Origin: Aquipseudomonas ullengensis
Lineage (GTDB): Bacteria > Pseudomonadota > Gammaproteobacteria > Pseudomonadales > Pseudomonadaceae
DNA length: 64,000 bases
Assembly (NCBI RefSeq): GCF_014174475.1
Contig: NZ_JACJUD010000002.1
Span: 546,422 to 610,421 of the forward strand
Direction of reading: 5' to 3'
Below the pieces are notes generated by a model, which saw nothing but the letters and a program-made list of their open reading frames with translations, searched no databases and was not told the origin of the DNA. The position numbers were made by a program, and so were the translations under genes. Of the stretch, positions 50,358-59,293 are shown one piece after another. The number at the start of each line of letters is the position of its first letter. The first letter of the stretch is position 1.

Positions 50358-50642
50358 ATGACCAAGTCGGAGTTGATCGAGCGTATTGTCGGCCATCAGG
50401 GGCTGCTTTCGTCCAAGGATGTCGAATTGGCGATCAAGACCATGCTCGAGCAAATGTCGCAGGCACTGGCGACAGGTGATCGTATCGAAATACGTGGTTT
50501 CGGTAGTTTTTCCCTGCATTACCGCGCGCCGCGGGTGGGGCGTAATCCGAAAACCGGCGAATCCGTTCGTCTGGACGGAAAATTCGTGCCTCACTTCAAG
50601 CCGGGCAAGGAATTGCGTGATCGGGTCAATGAGGATGAGTGA
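50358..50642 (+). CDS. ihfB: Integration host factor beta subunit
   Basis: 94 aa, HU/IHF fold: [34 protein letters not shown] and the DNA-intercalating arm [12 protein letters not shown]. Pairs with IhfA to bend DNA. The start is behind GAAGGGAAAACC. It marks the left border of the O-antigen locus in Pseudomonas, and lapA follows 29 bp downstream. Confidence 0.97.
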   Translation: MTKSELIERIVGHQGLLSSKDVELAIKTMLEQMSQALATGDRIEIRGFGSFSLHYRAPRVGRNPKTGESVRLDGKFVPHFKPGKELRDRVNEDE

Positions 50643-50671
50643 TTTGTCTGCTTCATTCTTGAGCTGTGTTT

Positions 50672-50950
50672 ATGCTGGCTAATCTCAAACGCCTGCTGCT
50701 CTTAGCGATTTTGCTGTTGCTAGGCATCGCAGTTCTGATTTTTGTGCTGCAGAATCGCCAGCCTGCTCATCTAGTCCTTCTTGGCTGGACGACGTCGGAG
50801 CTTCCGGTTGCGGTGCTGCTGTCTGCGTCGTTCATTCTGGGCGTGCTGTTGTCTCTGCTGGGTAGCCTCTGGCTGATTGGCCGTTTGCGTTTACGCATCT
50901 CTCGCCAGCAGCGCGAGTTGATGAATTTGCGACCTCGCGACGGTAATTAG
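50672..50950 (+). CDS. lapA: LapA-domain (YciS-like) membrane protein
   Basis: 92 aa. Two TM helices (LLLLAILLLLGIAVLIFVL, and LPVAVLLSASFILGVLLSL) separated by QNRQPAHLVLLGW, then a basic cytoplasmic tail. This is the LPS-assembly protein A domain family; in E. coli LapA/LapB regulate LpxC turnover. It is unrelated to the adhesin LapA. ATG 50672 is preferred to GTG 50666. No lapB is next to it. Confidence 0.85.
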   Translation: MLANLKRLLLLAILLLLGIAVLIFVLQNRQPAHLVLLGWTTSELPVAVLLSASFILGVLLSLLGSLWLIGRLRLRISRQQRELMNLRPRDGN

Positions 50951-51065
50951 CAGTCAATATTATATTTCTCTCTATTTGTATGGCCTGGGCGATTTCAGGC
51001 TGTGTCTTGTGGTTGGTGGGTTTCATGTCTATTCCTCTAGAGTCTCTGTTGTCAGGGGCTTTCTG

Positions 51066-52028
51066 ATGCGTGTTTTGGTCACTGGTGCTAATGGCTTTGT
51101 GGGTAGTGCGCTGCTTCGAAAGTTGGAGGTGCAGCCTGATATGCAAGTGTTAGCCGGCGTGCGAAGCATTAAAAGCCTGCCTGCTTGGCCTGAGCACAAG
51201 CTTTTGGTGCTAGGTGATCTTGCCCTCTCAGATGTCGCCCCGCATGTGCTGCAGGGGGTCGATGTGATTGTGCACATGGCTGCTCGGGTGCATGTGATGC
51301 GGGATGAAGCTCCCGACCCTCTTGCCGCCTTTCGTCAAGCCAACGTCGAGGGCACGCTGCGCCTGGCGAAGGCCGCAGCAGCTGCGGGAGTGAAGCGATT
51401 CATCTACCTCAGTTCGATCAAGGTGAATGGCGAAGAAACTAAGCCAGGGTTCCCTTTTACGGCCTCAGACATTCCTGCGCCGCTTGATCCCTATGGCATT
51501 TCTAAATTCGAAGCAGAGCAGGCACTGCAGCAGCTGGCTCTGGACAGTGCTCTGGAGGTCGTGATTATTCGCCCCCCACTGATTTATGGGCCCGGAGTGC
51601 GGGCTAATTTCCGCAGTATGTTGCGCTGGCTCAGTATCGGGGTGCCGCTACCCTTGGGTGCCATCCATAATCGACGCAGTTTGGTCGCGCTGCCCAATCT
51701 GCTCGATTTGCTCCACGTTTGCCTGACTCATCCTGCAGCAGTCAATCAGGTGTTCTTGGTTAGTGACGGTGATGATCTTTCGACGACTGAGATGCTGCGC
51801 TGCCTGGGCTCAGCACTGGGGCGGCCGGCACGCTTGCTGCCTTTCCCTCAAGGGCTCCTGTGTCTTGTGGCTAAGGTGCTGGGCAAAGGGGATGTGGCGA
51901 ACCGTCTATGCGGTTCACTTCAGGTCGATATAACCAAAACACGAGTGAAGTTGGGTTGGCAGCCACCTGTTACAAAGGATGAGGGTTTGCGCGAAACGGC
52001 TGTGGGCTTTATAGGGGGGCAGTTTTGA
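51066..52028 (+). CDS. wbpV: WbpV-like UDP-sugar 4-ketoreductase (extended SDR)
   Basis: 320 aa. NAD motif MRVLVTGANGFVGSALLRKL, catalytic SSIKVNGE and YGISK (Tyr-x3-Lys), and IRPPLIYGPGV. Length and neighbours (wbpL, wbpM) match WbpV, which reduces UDP-4-keto-6-deoxy-GlcNAc to UDP-D-FucNAc. ATG 51066 follows AGGGG. GC content drops from here on. The wbpL start overlaps its stop. Precise sugar stereochemistry is inferred. Confidence 0.82.
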   Translation: MRVLVTGANGFVGSALLRKLEVQPDMQVLAGVRSIKSLPAWPEHKLLVLGDLALSDVAPHVLQGVDVIVHMAARVHVMRDEAPDPLAAFRQANVEGTLRLAKAAAAAGVKRFIYLSSIKVNGEETKPGFPFTASDIPAPLDPYGISKFEAEQALQQLALDSALEVVIIRPPLIYGPGVRANFRSMLRWLSIGVPLPLGAIHNRRSLVALPNLLDLLHVCLTHPAAVNQVFLVSDGDDLSTTEMLRCLGSALGRPARLLPFPQGLLCLVAKVLGKGDVANRLCGSLQVDITKTRVKLGWQPPVTKDEGLRETAVGFIGGQF

Positions 52029-53029
52029 ATATCGGCTCCTGGTTGCTGCCTTTGGTATTTTCAGTTTCCTTCCTGATGACGTGGATGCTGCGTCGCTATG
52101 CGTTGAAACGTAATGTTATGGATATTCCTAATGAGCGGAGTTCACATAATGTACCCACTCCTCGTGGTGGTGGAGTTGCGATCGTTTTCGGTTTTTTTAT
52201 AGGGTTATCAGCTCTTGTTGGGTTTGATGAATTCTCAAGTAATCAGTTTTTCGCGCTGCTGGGTAGTGGTGGATTGGTCGCGATTGTAGGGTTCTGCGAT
52301 GATCATGGGCATATAGCTGCACGGTGGAGGTTGTTTTTTCATTTCATTGCTGCAGGGCTGGCGGTCTTTTGTGTTGGGGAACTGCCAGATGTGCCATTGC
52401 TGGGTGCTGAATTAGGTTGGTTTCGATATCTTCTGGTTATATTTTATTTGGTCTGGTTGTTGAATCTATACAACTTCATGGACGGAATAGATGGGCTGGC
52501 AGGGGTTGAGGCAGCGACCGTCTGCATTTCTGGTGCATTGCTCTACGGGATGCTCGGGGATTGGCCCGCAGCGCTGGCTCCTGCGCTTCTCGGCGCAGCA
52601 GCAGTTGGATTCCTCGTCTGGAACTTTCCTCCTGCACGTATTTTTATGGGAGATAGCGGTAGCGGTTTTATTGGTATGGCCTTGGGGGTTCTTTCACTGC
52701 AGGCAGGCTTGGTTGCGCCGCAGTTATTCTGGGCCTGGGTTATTTTGTTGGGTGTATTCATTGTGGATGCGACTTTTACATTGTGTCGTCGCATTTTGCA
52801 TGGTCATAAATTTTATGAGGCTCACCGTAGTCATGCGTACCAATTTGCGGCGCGTCACTACGGTCGGCATCTGTCTGTAACATTGGGTGTGGCAGTTATT
52901 AATCTGTGCTGGTTAACACCTATTGCTTTCTGGGTTGCGTACGGAGGGGGGGTGGTGGTGGCTATGTTGTTGGCCTATATCCCTCTACTTGTTTTGGCGT
53001 ATAAGTATAGAGCGGGGCTGATGGAATGA
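52025..53029 (+). CDS. wbpL: WbpL/WecA-like undecaprenyl-phosphate sugar-1-phosphate transferase
   Basis: 334 aa, about ten TM helices. Conserved Asp-containing cytoplasmic motifs: VGFCDDHGHI, NLYNFMDGIDGLAG, IFMGDSGSGFIG and the His-rich HRSHAYQF. It starts O-antigen synthesis by adding FucNAc- or GlcNAc-1-phosphate to undecaprenyl phosphate. The start is a TTG overlapping the wbpV stop; the next ATG (52076) would cut into the first TM helix. AT-rich codons (TTT, ATA, GTT) contrast with the housekeeping genes. Confidence 0.88.
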   Translation: MNIGSWLLPLVFSVSFLMTWMLRRYALKRNVMDIPNERSSHNVPTPRGGGVAIVFGFFIGLSALVGFDEFSSNQFFALLGSGGLVAIVGFCDDHGHIAARWRLFFHFIAAGLAVFCVGELPDVPLLGAELGWFRYLLVIFYLVWLLNLYNFMDGIDGLAGVEAATVCISGALLYGMLGDWPAALAPALLGAAAVGFLVWNFPPARIFMGDSGSGFIGMALGVLSLQAGLVAPQLFWAWVILLGVFIVDATFTLCRRILHGHKFYEAHRSHAYQFAARHYGRHLSVTLGVAVINLCWLTPIAFWVAYGGGVVVAMLLAYIPLLVLAYKYRAGLME

Positions 53030-53073
53030 GGCTTGTGTCTAGTGGCTGTTAACTTCAGCAGGGAGATGCTCTC

Positions 53074-55071
53074 GTGAATACTCTTGGTTTTCGTATATGG
53101 CTGTTAAGTTGGCCTAGAAAGTACAAGCGCTTGGTGCAGGTGTCGGCCGATATAGTTATTACTTGGGTGGCGCTCTGGCTGGCATTTCTTATTCGCTTGG
53201 GCTGGGATAAGTTGGTAAACCCTTTAGGGGATTACTTGTGGCTGTTCGTGGTGGCGCCTTTGGTTGCTATTCCAATTTATGTTAGGCAGGGCATGTACCG
53301 TGCCGTACTTCGTTATTTGGGTAATGATGCGCTTGTCACGATCTTTCGTTCGGTGACCATCTCGGCTTTGTTTCTTGCATTGATAGTTTATTGGTATCGT
53401 GCCGCACCTGCAGTTGTCCCTCGCTCTCTGGTATTCAATTACTGGTGGGTGAGTTTGCTCATGCTGGGTGGACTCAGATTATTGATGCGCCAGTATTTCA
53501 TGGGCGATTGGTTTCAGGTCCGGAAGGTTATGAGCCTTTCTTCGACTGATGACGGTTTGCCGAAAGTCGCGGTTTATGGTGCAGGTACTGCTGGGAATCA
53601 ATTGGTAGCGGCCTTGCGAGTAGGCAAGGCAATGCGACCTGTGGCTTTTATTGATGACGATCCCGGTATTTCATCCAGGGTCATTGCCGGGCTAAAGGTT
53701 TTTGCTCCCAAGCATATCCAGAAAATGATCAGTGAGACGGGGGCAGAAGAGATTCTGCTGGCTATCCCTTCTGCAACACGTGCGCGGCGTAAAGAGATTC
53801 TGCAGTTTCTAGAGCGCTTTCCGCTGCATATCCGGTCGGTGCCGGATATTCTCGATTTGGCCAGTGGGCGAGTAAAGGTAGAGGACATCCAAGAGGTCGA
53901 GATTGCTGATCTGTTGGGGCGAGATGCTGTTCCGCCGCAGGCGGAGTTACTGGAGCGCTGCATTCTCGGCAAGGTTGTAATGGTGACGGGGGCTGGTGGC
54001 TCTATTGGTGCTGAGCTCTGTCGACAAATCATAGGTTGCTCGCCAAAGACCCTGATTCTTCTGGATCAGAGTGAGTTCAACCTTTACAGCATTCATAGTG
54101 AGCTGGAGTCGGCTGTGCGGCGCACGTCTTTACCTGTGCGTTTGCTGCCGGTATTGGGTTCGGTGCGCAGTCAGGCGCACATGCAGGATGTGATGCGGAC
54201 CTGGGGCGTTAATACGGTCTATCACGCGGCGGCGTACAAGCATGTGCCCATGGTCGAGCACAACATCGCGGAAGGCATCCTCAATAATGTGATGGGGACG
54301 CTGTATACCGCTCAGGCGGCATTGAAAGCAGGGGTTGAGCACTTTGTGCTGATCTCTACGGATAAGGCGGTGCGACCAACCAATGTCATGGGTAGCACCA
54401 AACGTCTGGCGGAAATGGTCTTGCAGGCCTTGAGTGCAGAGCTGGCGCCGGTGCTTATGGGCGATAGTGCTTTGCATCAGGTGAACAAGACGCGCTTTAC
54501 CATGGTGCGCTTCGGTAATGTTCTAGGCTCTTCGGGGTCGGTTATTCCGCTTTTCCGCGAACAGATTCGCCGTGGCGGCCCTGTCACTGTCACTCACCCA
54601 TCGATTACCCGCTATTTCATGACCATTCCCGAGGCGGCGCAGCTGGTTATTCAGGCGGGCTCGATGGGGCAGGGTGGCGATGTTTTCGTGCTCGATATGG
54701 GGCATCCGGTGAAGATTCTTGATCTGGCAGAGAAGATGATCCACTTGTCTGGGTTGAGTGTGCGCTCGGAGCGCAATCCTCAAGGTGATGTTGCTGTCGA
54801 GTTCACTGGATTACGTCCAGGCGAAAAGCTTTTTGAAGAGCTGCTGATCGGTGGTGAAGTCAGTCCAACCAGTCATTCGATGATCATGCGTGCCAATGAA
54901 GAGTTGTTGTCTTGGGATGCATTGAAACTGATCTTGATTGAGTTGTTGGCCGCGGTTGATGTCGGAGACTACGACAGGGTGCGTCAGTTACTGAGGGCGA
55001 CCGTGAGCGGTTATACCCCGGAAGGTGAAATCGTTGACTGGATGCATGTGCAGCAGCGCACAGAATTTTAA
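53074..55071 (+). CDS. wbpM: WbpM-like UDP-GlcNAc 4,6-dehydratase
   Basis: 665 aa, the long membrane form: four TM helices (to ~150), a Rossmann-like middle domain (VAVYGAGTAGNQLVAAL), then the catalytic SDR domain with VMVTGAGGSIGAELCRQI, ISTDKAVRPTNVMGSTKRLAE (Met in place of the usual Tyr before x3-Lys, as in WbpM) and GLRPGEKLFEELL. Makes UDP-4-keto-6-deoxy-GlcNAc. GTG start with GGAG 8 bp upstream. The 5' half is AT-richer than the 3' half, as if the 3' end were ancestral and the rest exchanged. Confidence 0.93.
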   Translation: MNTLGFRIWLLSWPRKYKRLVQVSADIVITWVALWLAFLIRLGWDKLVNPLGDYLWLFVVAPLVAIPIYVRQGMYRAVLRYLGNDALVTIFRSVTISALFLALIVYWYRAAPAVVPRSLVFNYWWVSLLMLGGLRLLMRQYFMGDWFQVRKVMSLSSTDDGLPKVAVYGAGTAGNQLVAALRVGKAMRPVAFIDDDPGISSRVIAGLKVFAPKHIQKMISETGAEEILLAIPSATRARRKEILQFLERFPLHIRSVPDILDLASGRVKVEDIQEVEIADLLGRDAVPPQAELLERCILGKVVMVTGAGGSIGAELCRQIIGCSPKTLILLDQSEFNLYSIHSELESAVRRTSLPVRLLPVLGSVRSQAHMQDVMRTWGVNTVYHAAAYKHVPMVEHNIAEGILNNVMGTLYTAQAALKAGVEHFVLISTDKAVRPTNVMGSTKRLAEMVLQALSAELAPVLMGDSALHQVNKTRFTMVRFGNVLGSSGSVIPLFREQIRRGGPVTVTHPSITRYFMTIPEAAQLVIQAGSMGQGGDVFVLDMGHPVKILDLAEKMIHLSGLSVRSERNPQGDVAVEFTGLRPGEKLFEELLIGGEVSPTSHSMIMRANEELLSWDALKLILIELLAAVDVGDYDRVRQLLRATVSGYTPEGEIVDWMHVQQRTEF

Positions 55072-55152
55072 TGGCGCTTTTTGACAGGTAATGAACAGCG
55101 GCTAGGTTGAGTGTGTGGCAGGGTCGCCACATACATCGACAAGGAGCTTTAC

Positions 55153-55485
55153 ATGCTGAACGTCAAACTCTCCGCTCTGCTGTTTGCCTGCCTCACCAGC
55201 CTTTCGGTAAGTGTATTCGCCGTAGAGTCTGCCAAGACTGAAACCTCTCCTGCTGAAATTTCTCAGGCCGTTGCTGGTGCTGAAGTTGGCAAGGTAAACC
55301 TCAATACCGCCGATGTTGCCACTCTGGAGAGTGAGCTGGTAGGTATTGGCAAGGTCAAGGCGCAGGCAATTGTCGATCACCGTACGGCCAACGGTCCGTT
55401 CGCTTCAGTGGACGAGCTGCTGGAGGTGAAGGGAATCGGCGCAGCGACGCTGGAGAAGAATCGCGATAAGTTGAATATCAACTGA
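55153..55485 (+). CDS. comEA: ComEA-like helix-hairpin-helix protein
   Basis: 110 aa. A signal peptide (LSALLFACLTSLSVSVFA) precedes a helix-hairpin-helix pair (KVNLNTADVATLESELVGIG and SVDELLEVKGIGAATLEKN), the ComEA DNA-binding fold. Probably periplasmic DNA binding; natural competence is not shown. AAGGAG 6 bp before ATG 55153. It marks the right border of the O-antigen locus and has its own terminator. Confidence 0.9.
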   Translation: MLNVKLSALLFACLTSLSVSVFAVESAKTETSPAEISQAVAGAEVGKVNLNTADVATLESELVGIGKVKAQAIVDHRTANGPFASVDELLEVKGIGAATLEKNRDKLNIN

Positions 55486-55507
55486 ACTAACATCGCGAAG
55501 CATAAAG

Positions 55508-55531
55508 AAGCCGGTCATTGACCGGCTTTTT
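55508..55531 (+). terminator. Rho-independent terminator of comEA
   Basis: AAGCCGGTC-ATT-GACCGGCTT followed by TTT, 22 bp after the stop. Confidence 0.9.
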
Positions 55532-55558
55532 AGTGCCTGGAGATTTATAACTGAAATG

Positions 55559-55615
55559 AAAAAGCCCCAGATTTTCACCTGAGATTTTTGAATTTGGCTC
55601 CGCGACCTGGCTCGA
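55559..55615 (-). repeat. Degenerate copy of the tRNA-Asn 3' end and its terminator
   Basis: 57 bp that align with 55710-55766 at all but a few positions: terminator, spacer and the last ~22 nt of tRNA-Asn including CCA. It has lost one base in the T-loop and its hairpin is weakened. The ~94 bp between the copies hold short GC hairpins (CGCGC-TTTA-GCGCG, CCCC-GAA-GGGG) and no gene. Direct repeats like these are typical of integration at a tRNA. Confidence 0.75.
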
Positions 55616-55709
55616 CAGCGCAGCTGAACGCGCTTTAGCGCGGCCCCCGAAGGGGAGAGCGAAGCGAATAACCTGGGACGTAGTTCCTGGTGAGAGTCAG
55701 CAAGCAATA

Positions 55710-55739
55710 AAAAAGCCCCAGGTTTTCACCTGGGCTTTT
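55710..55739 (-). terminator. Rho-independent terminator of tRNA-Asn
   Basis: Minus-strand hairpin AGCCCAGGT-GAAA-ACCTGGGGCT followed by T5-6, six bases after the tRNA 3' end. Confidence 0.88.
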
Positions 55740-55744
55740 GAATT

Positions 55745-55820
55745 TGGCTCCGCGACCTGGACTCGAACCAGGGACCCAATGATTAACAGTCATTTGCTCT
55801 ACCGACTGAGCTATCGCGGA
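55745..55820 (-). tRNA. tRNA-Asn (GTT)
   Basis: 76 nt with encoded CCA. 7-bp acceptor stem TCCGCGA/TCGCGGA, D-arm with AGCTCAGTCGGTAGAGC, anticodon loop CTGTTAA (anticodon GTT), T-arm with GGTTCGAGTCC. It has a sigma70 promoter 13 bp upstream that overlaps the tyrB terminator. Confidence 0.97.
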
Positions 55821-55832
55821 ACTGCGGTGCGT

Positions 55833-55860
55833 ATCCTACTGATTAGAAAAGAGAAGTCAA
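55833..55860 (-). promoter_or_regulatory. sigma70 promoter of tRNA-Asn
   Basis: Minus strand: -35 TTGACT (55855-55860), 16-bp spacer, -10 TAGGAT (55833-55838). The -35 is inside the 3' arm of the tyrB terminator. Confidence 0.7.
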
Positions 55861-55879
55861 CACCTTGCGCTGACTTCTC
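55851..55879 (-). terminator. Rho-independent terminator of tyrB
   Basis: Perfect 9-bp arms GAGAAGTCA/TGACTTCTC (55871-55879 and 55851-55859 on the minus strand), 11-nt loop, then TTTTCT. Overlaps the tRNA-Asn promoter. Confidence 0.85.
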
Positions 55880-55887
55880 AAGCCTAT

Positions 55888-57084
55888 TCAGAGCACCTGG
55901 GCGATGGCCTTGGTGACCACGTCCAGATTGTTACGGTTGAGCGCGGCGACGCAGATGCGACCGGTGCCGACGGCGTAGATGGCGAACTCGTTCTTCAGGC
56001 GCTCTACCTGCTCGGCAGTCAGGCCGGAGTAGGAGAACATGCCGCGCTGGCGGGCGACGAAGCTGAAGTCGCGCTTGGCGCCCTGCGCCGCCAGTTGCTC
56101 GACCATGGCCAGGCGCATGTCGCGAATACGTTGACGCATCTCGCCCAGTTCCTTTTCCCAGAGTGCACGCAGCTCGGAGCTGTTGAGCACGCTGGCGACT
56201 ACGGTGGCGCCGTGGGTCGGTGGGTTGGAGTAGTTGGTGCGGATCACGCGCTTGGCTTGCGAGAGCACGCGGCTGGCTTCTTCCTTCGAGGCGGTGACGA
56301 TGGACAGGGCGCCGACGCGCTCGCCGTACAGCGAGAAGGATTTGGAGAAAGAGCTGGAAACGAAGAATGGCAGGCCGGACTCGGCGAACAGGCGCACAGC
56401 GAAGGCGTCCTGGTCGATACCGTCGCCGAAGCCCTGGTAGGCGATGTCGAGGAACGGTACGTGCTCACGCTCGCGCAGCACTTCCAGCACGGCTTTCCAG
56501 TCGTCCAGCGACAGGTCGACGCCAGTCGGGTTGTGGCAGCAGGCGTGCAGCACAACCACCGAGCGGGCCGGCAGGTTCTTCAGGTCTTCCAGCATGCCGG
56601 CGCGGTTCACGCCGTGGCTGGCGGCATCGTAGTAGCGGTAGTTCTGTACCGGGAAACCGGCAGATTCGAACAGGGCGCGGTGGTTTTCCCAGCTCGGGTC
56701 GCTGATAGCAACCACGGCGCCTGGTAGCAGGCGCTTGAGGAAGTCGGCGCCGGTCTTCAGGGCGCCAGTGCCGCCGACGGCCTGGGTGGTGACTACGCGG
56801 CCTTCGGCCAGCAGGGCCGAACCTTCACCGAACAGCAGTTTCTGCACGGCGCTGTCATAAGCGGCGATGCCTTCGATTGGCAGGTAACCGCGCGGTGCAT
56901 GGGCCTCAATGCGGGCTTTCTCAGCCTCGGCGACGGCGCGTAGCAGCGGAATTCGACCTTCCTCGGTGAAGTAGACACCGACGCCCAGGTTGACCTTGGT
57001 GGTGCGGGGGTCGGCATTGAAGGCTTCATTCAGGCCCAGGATCGGGTCGCGCGGTGCCATTTCGACGGCAGAGAACAGACTCAT
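55888..57084 (-). CDS. tyrB: Aromatic/aspartate aminotransferase TyrB
   Basis: 398 aa, class I PLP aminotransferase of the AspC/TyrB group: KVNLGVGVYFTEEGRIPLL, HACCHNPTGVDLS, LDIAYQGFGDG and PLP lysine in SSSFSKSFSLYGERVGAL, with RICVAALN at the C-terminus. Makes tyrosine/phenylalanine from the keto acids supplied by the pheA and tyrA-aroA products. It is divergent from uvrB, 187 bp apart. Confidence 0.92.
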   Translation of the reverse strand: MSLFSAVEMAPRDPILGLNEAFNADPRTTKVNLGVGVYFTEEGRIPLLRAVAEAEKARIEAHAPRGYLPIEGIAAYDSAVQKLLFGEGSALLAEGRVVTTQAVGGTGALKTGADFLKRLLPGAVVAISDPSWENHRALFESAGFPVQNYRYYDAASHGVNRAGMLEDLKNLPARSVVVLHACCHNPTGVDLSLDDWKAVLEVLREREHVPFLDIAYQGFGDGIDQDAFAVRLFAESGLPFFVSSSFSKSFSLYGERVGALSIVTASKEEASRVLSQAKRVIRTNYSNPPTHGATVVASVLNSSELRALWEKELGEMRQRIRDMRLAMVEQLAAQGAKRDFSFVARQRGMFSYSGLTAEQVERLKNEFAIYAVGTGRICVAALNRNNLDVVTKAIAQVL

Positions 57085-57271
57085 TATGCGGCAGCTCGGA
57101 GAGGAAGGTGGGAAACCGGCAACGCCTAGTCAAAACTGGAACTAGGGAGTTGCATAATCGGGCCGCTATTATAGCGGCCTAGTTTGCGCGCGGCGACAGC
57201 GCCAGCGCGCTTTACGATAGCTATGACGCCTGTTTCGTAGTCGCGTCACAGTGGCTTGCCGAGGATCACCG

Positions 57272-59287
57272 ATGTCCCAGTTTCAGCTCGTCACCCGCTT
57301 CAAGCCCGCTGGCGACCAGCCAGAGGCCATTCGCCAGATGGTGGAAGGGTTGCAGGCTGGTCTGTCGCACCAGACCCTGCTCGGGGTGACCGGCTCCGGC
57401 AAGACGTTCAGCATCGCCAACGTGATCGCGCAGATCCAGCGTCCGACCCTGGTGCTGGCGCCGAACAAGACCCTGGCCGCGCAGCTCTATGGCGAGTTCA
57501 AGAGCTTCTTCCCGAACAATGCGGTGGAGTACTTCGTCTCCTACTACGACTACTACCAGCCCGAGGCTTACGTTCCGTCGTCCGATACCTTTATCGAGAA
57601 GGACGCCTCGATCAACGACCATATCGAGCAGATGCGCCTGTCGGCGACTAAAGCCCTGCTCGAGCGGCCGGATGCGATCATCGTCACCACCGTATCGTGC
57701 ATCTACGGCCTGGGTAGCCCCGAGAGCTACCTGAAAATGGTGTTGCACGTCGACCGTGGCGACAAGATGGACCAGCGTGCCTTGCTGCGTCGCCTGGCCG
57801 ACCTGCAGTACACCCGCAATGACATGGATTTTGCCCGTGCCACCTTCCGCGTGCGTGGCGATGTGATCGACATTTTTCCGGCCGAGTCCGACCTGGAAGC
57901 GATCCGCATCGAGCTGTTCGACGACGAGGTCGAGAGCATCTCGGCCTTCGATCCGCTGACCGGCGAGGTGATCCGCAAGCTGCCGCGCTTCACCTTCTAC
58001 CCCAAGAGCCACTACGTCACCCCGCGTGAAGTGCTGCTGGAGGCGGTGGAGCACATCAAGGTTGAGCTCAAGGAGCGTCTGGAATACCTGCGCGCCAACA
58101 ACAAACTGGTCGAGGCGCAGCGCCTGGAGCAGCGTACGCGCTTCGACCTGGAGATGATCCTCGAGCTGGGTTACTGCAACGGCATCGAAAACTACTCGCG
58201 CTACCTCTCCGGGCGTGGTCCCGGCGAGCCACCGCCGACCCTGTACGACTACCTGCCGGACCAGGCGCTGCTGGTGATCGACGAGTCCCACGTCTCGGTG
58301 CCGCAGGTCGGGGCGATGTACAAGGGTGACCGCTCTCGCAAGGAAACCCTGGTGGAGTACGGCTTCCGCCTGCCGTCGGCGCTGGACAACCGGCCGATGC
58401 GGTTCGAAGAGTGGGAGGCGGCCAGCCCGCAGACCATTTTTGTTTCGGCCACGCCGGGCAACTACGAGGCCGAGCATGCCGGGCGGGTGGTCGAGCAGTT
58501 GGTGCGCCCGACCGGCCTGGTCGATCCGCAGATCGAGGTGCGTCCGGCACGCACCCAGGTCGATGACCTGCTTTCGGAGATTCGCAAGCGCGTGGCGATT
58601 GAGGAGCGTGTGCTGGTCACCACCCTGACCAAGCGCATGGCTGAGGACCTCACCGACTACCTGGCGGATCACGACGTCAAGGTGCGCTACCTGCACTCGG
58701 ACATCGACACGGTGGAGCGGGTGGAGATCATCCGCGACCTGCGTATCGGTGCGTTCGATGTGCTGGTGGGGATCAACCTGTTGCGCGAAGGCCTGGATAT
58801 GCCAGAGGTGTCGCTGGTGGCGATCCTCGATGCGGACAAGGAAGGCTTCCTGCGCTCCGAGCGCTCGTTGATCCAGACTATCGGCCGCGCGGCGCGCAAC
58901 CTCAATGGTCGGGCGATTCTGTATGCCGATCGCATGACCGGCTCGATGGAGCGGGCCATTGGCGAGACCGAACGGCGTCGCAACAAGCAGATCGCCTTCA
59001 ACGAAGCCAACGGCATCGTGCCCAAGGGCGTGAAGAAAGACATTCAGGACATCCTCGAAGGCGCCACGGTGCCCGGTTCGCGGAGCAACAAGCGCAAGGG
59101 CATGGCCAAGGCGGCGGAGGAGAGTGCGCGTTACGAGGCCGAGCTGCGCTCGCCCAGCGAGATCACCAAGCGCATTCGCCAGCTGGAAGAGAAGATGTAC
59201 CAGCTCGCGCGCGACCTGGAGTTCGAGGCGGCGGCGCAGATGCGCGACGAGATCCAGAAGCTGCGTGATCGTCTGCTGCAGGTTTGA
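57272..59287 (+). CDS. uvrB: UvrABC excinuclease subunit B
   Basis: 671 aa. Walker [15 protein letters not shown], the damage-probing beta-hairpin [24 protein letters not shown]-type [11 protein letters not shown], helicase motif [11 protein letters not shown], and a C-terminal UVR domain ([20 protein letters not shown]). Nucleotide excision repair with UvrA and UvrC. ATG 57272 follows GAGG at 7 bp. A palindromic repeat separates its end from the convergent permease. Confidence 0.97.
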   Translation: MSQFQLVTRFKPAGDQPEAIRQMVEGLQAGLSHQTLLGVTGSGKTFSIANVIAQIQRPTLVLAPNKTLAAQLYGEFKSFFPNNAVEYFVSYYDYYQPEAYVPSSDTFIEKDASINDHIEQMRLSATKALLERPDAIIVTTVSCIYGLGSPESYLKMVLHVDRGDKMDQRALLRRLADLQYTRNDMDFARATFRVRGDVIDIFPAESDLEAIRIELFDDEVESISAFDPLTGEVIRKLPRFTFYPKSHYVTPREVLLEAVEHIKVELKERLEYLRANNKLVEAQRLEQRTRFDLEMILELGYCNGIENYSRYLSGRGPGEPPPTLYDYLPDQALLVIDESHVSVPQVGAMYKGDRSRKETLVEYGFRLPSALDNRPMRFEEWEAASPQTIFVSATPGNYEAEHAGRVVEQLVRPTGLVDPQIEVRPARTQVDDLLSEIRKRVAIEERVLVTTLTKRMAEDLTDYLADHDVKVRYLHSDIDTVERVEIIRDLRIGAFDVLVGINLLREGLDMPEVSLVAILDADKEGFLRSERSLIQTIGRAARNLNGRAILYADRMTGSMERAIGETERRRNKQIAFNEANGIVPKGVKKDIQDILEGATVPGSRSNKRKGMAKAAEESARYEAELRSPSEITKRIRQLEEKMYQLARDLEFEAAAQMRDEIQKLRDRLLQV

Positions 59288-59293
59288 TAGCTC

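Noticed and set aside
55611..55709. A residual mobile element between the two tRNA-Asn 3' ends
   Set aside because: No integrase, transposase or ORF can be read in about 94 bp; only short hairpins, so it is reported as a scar, not an element.
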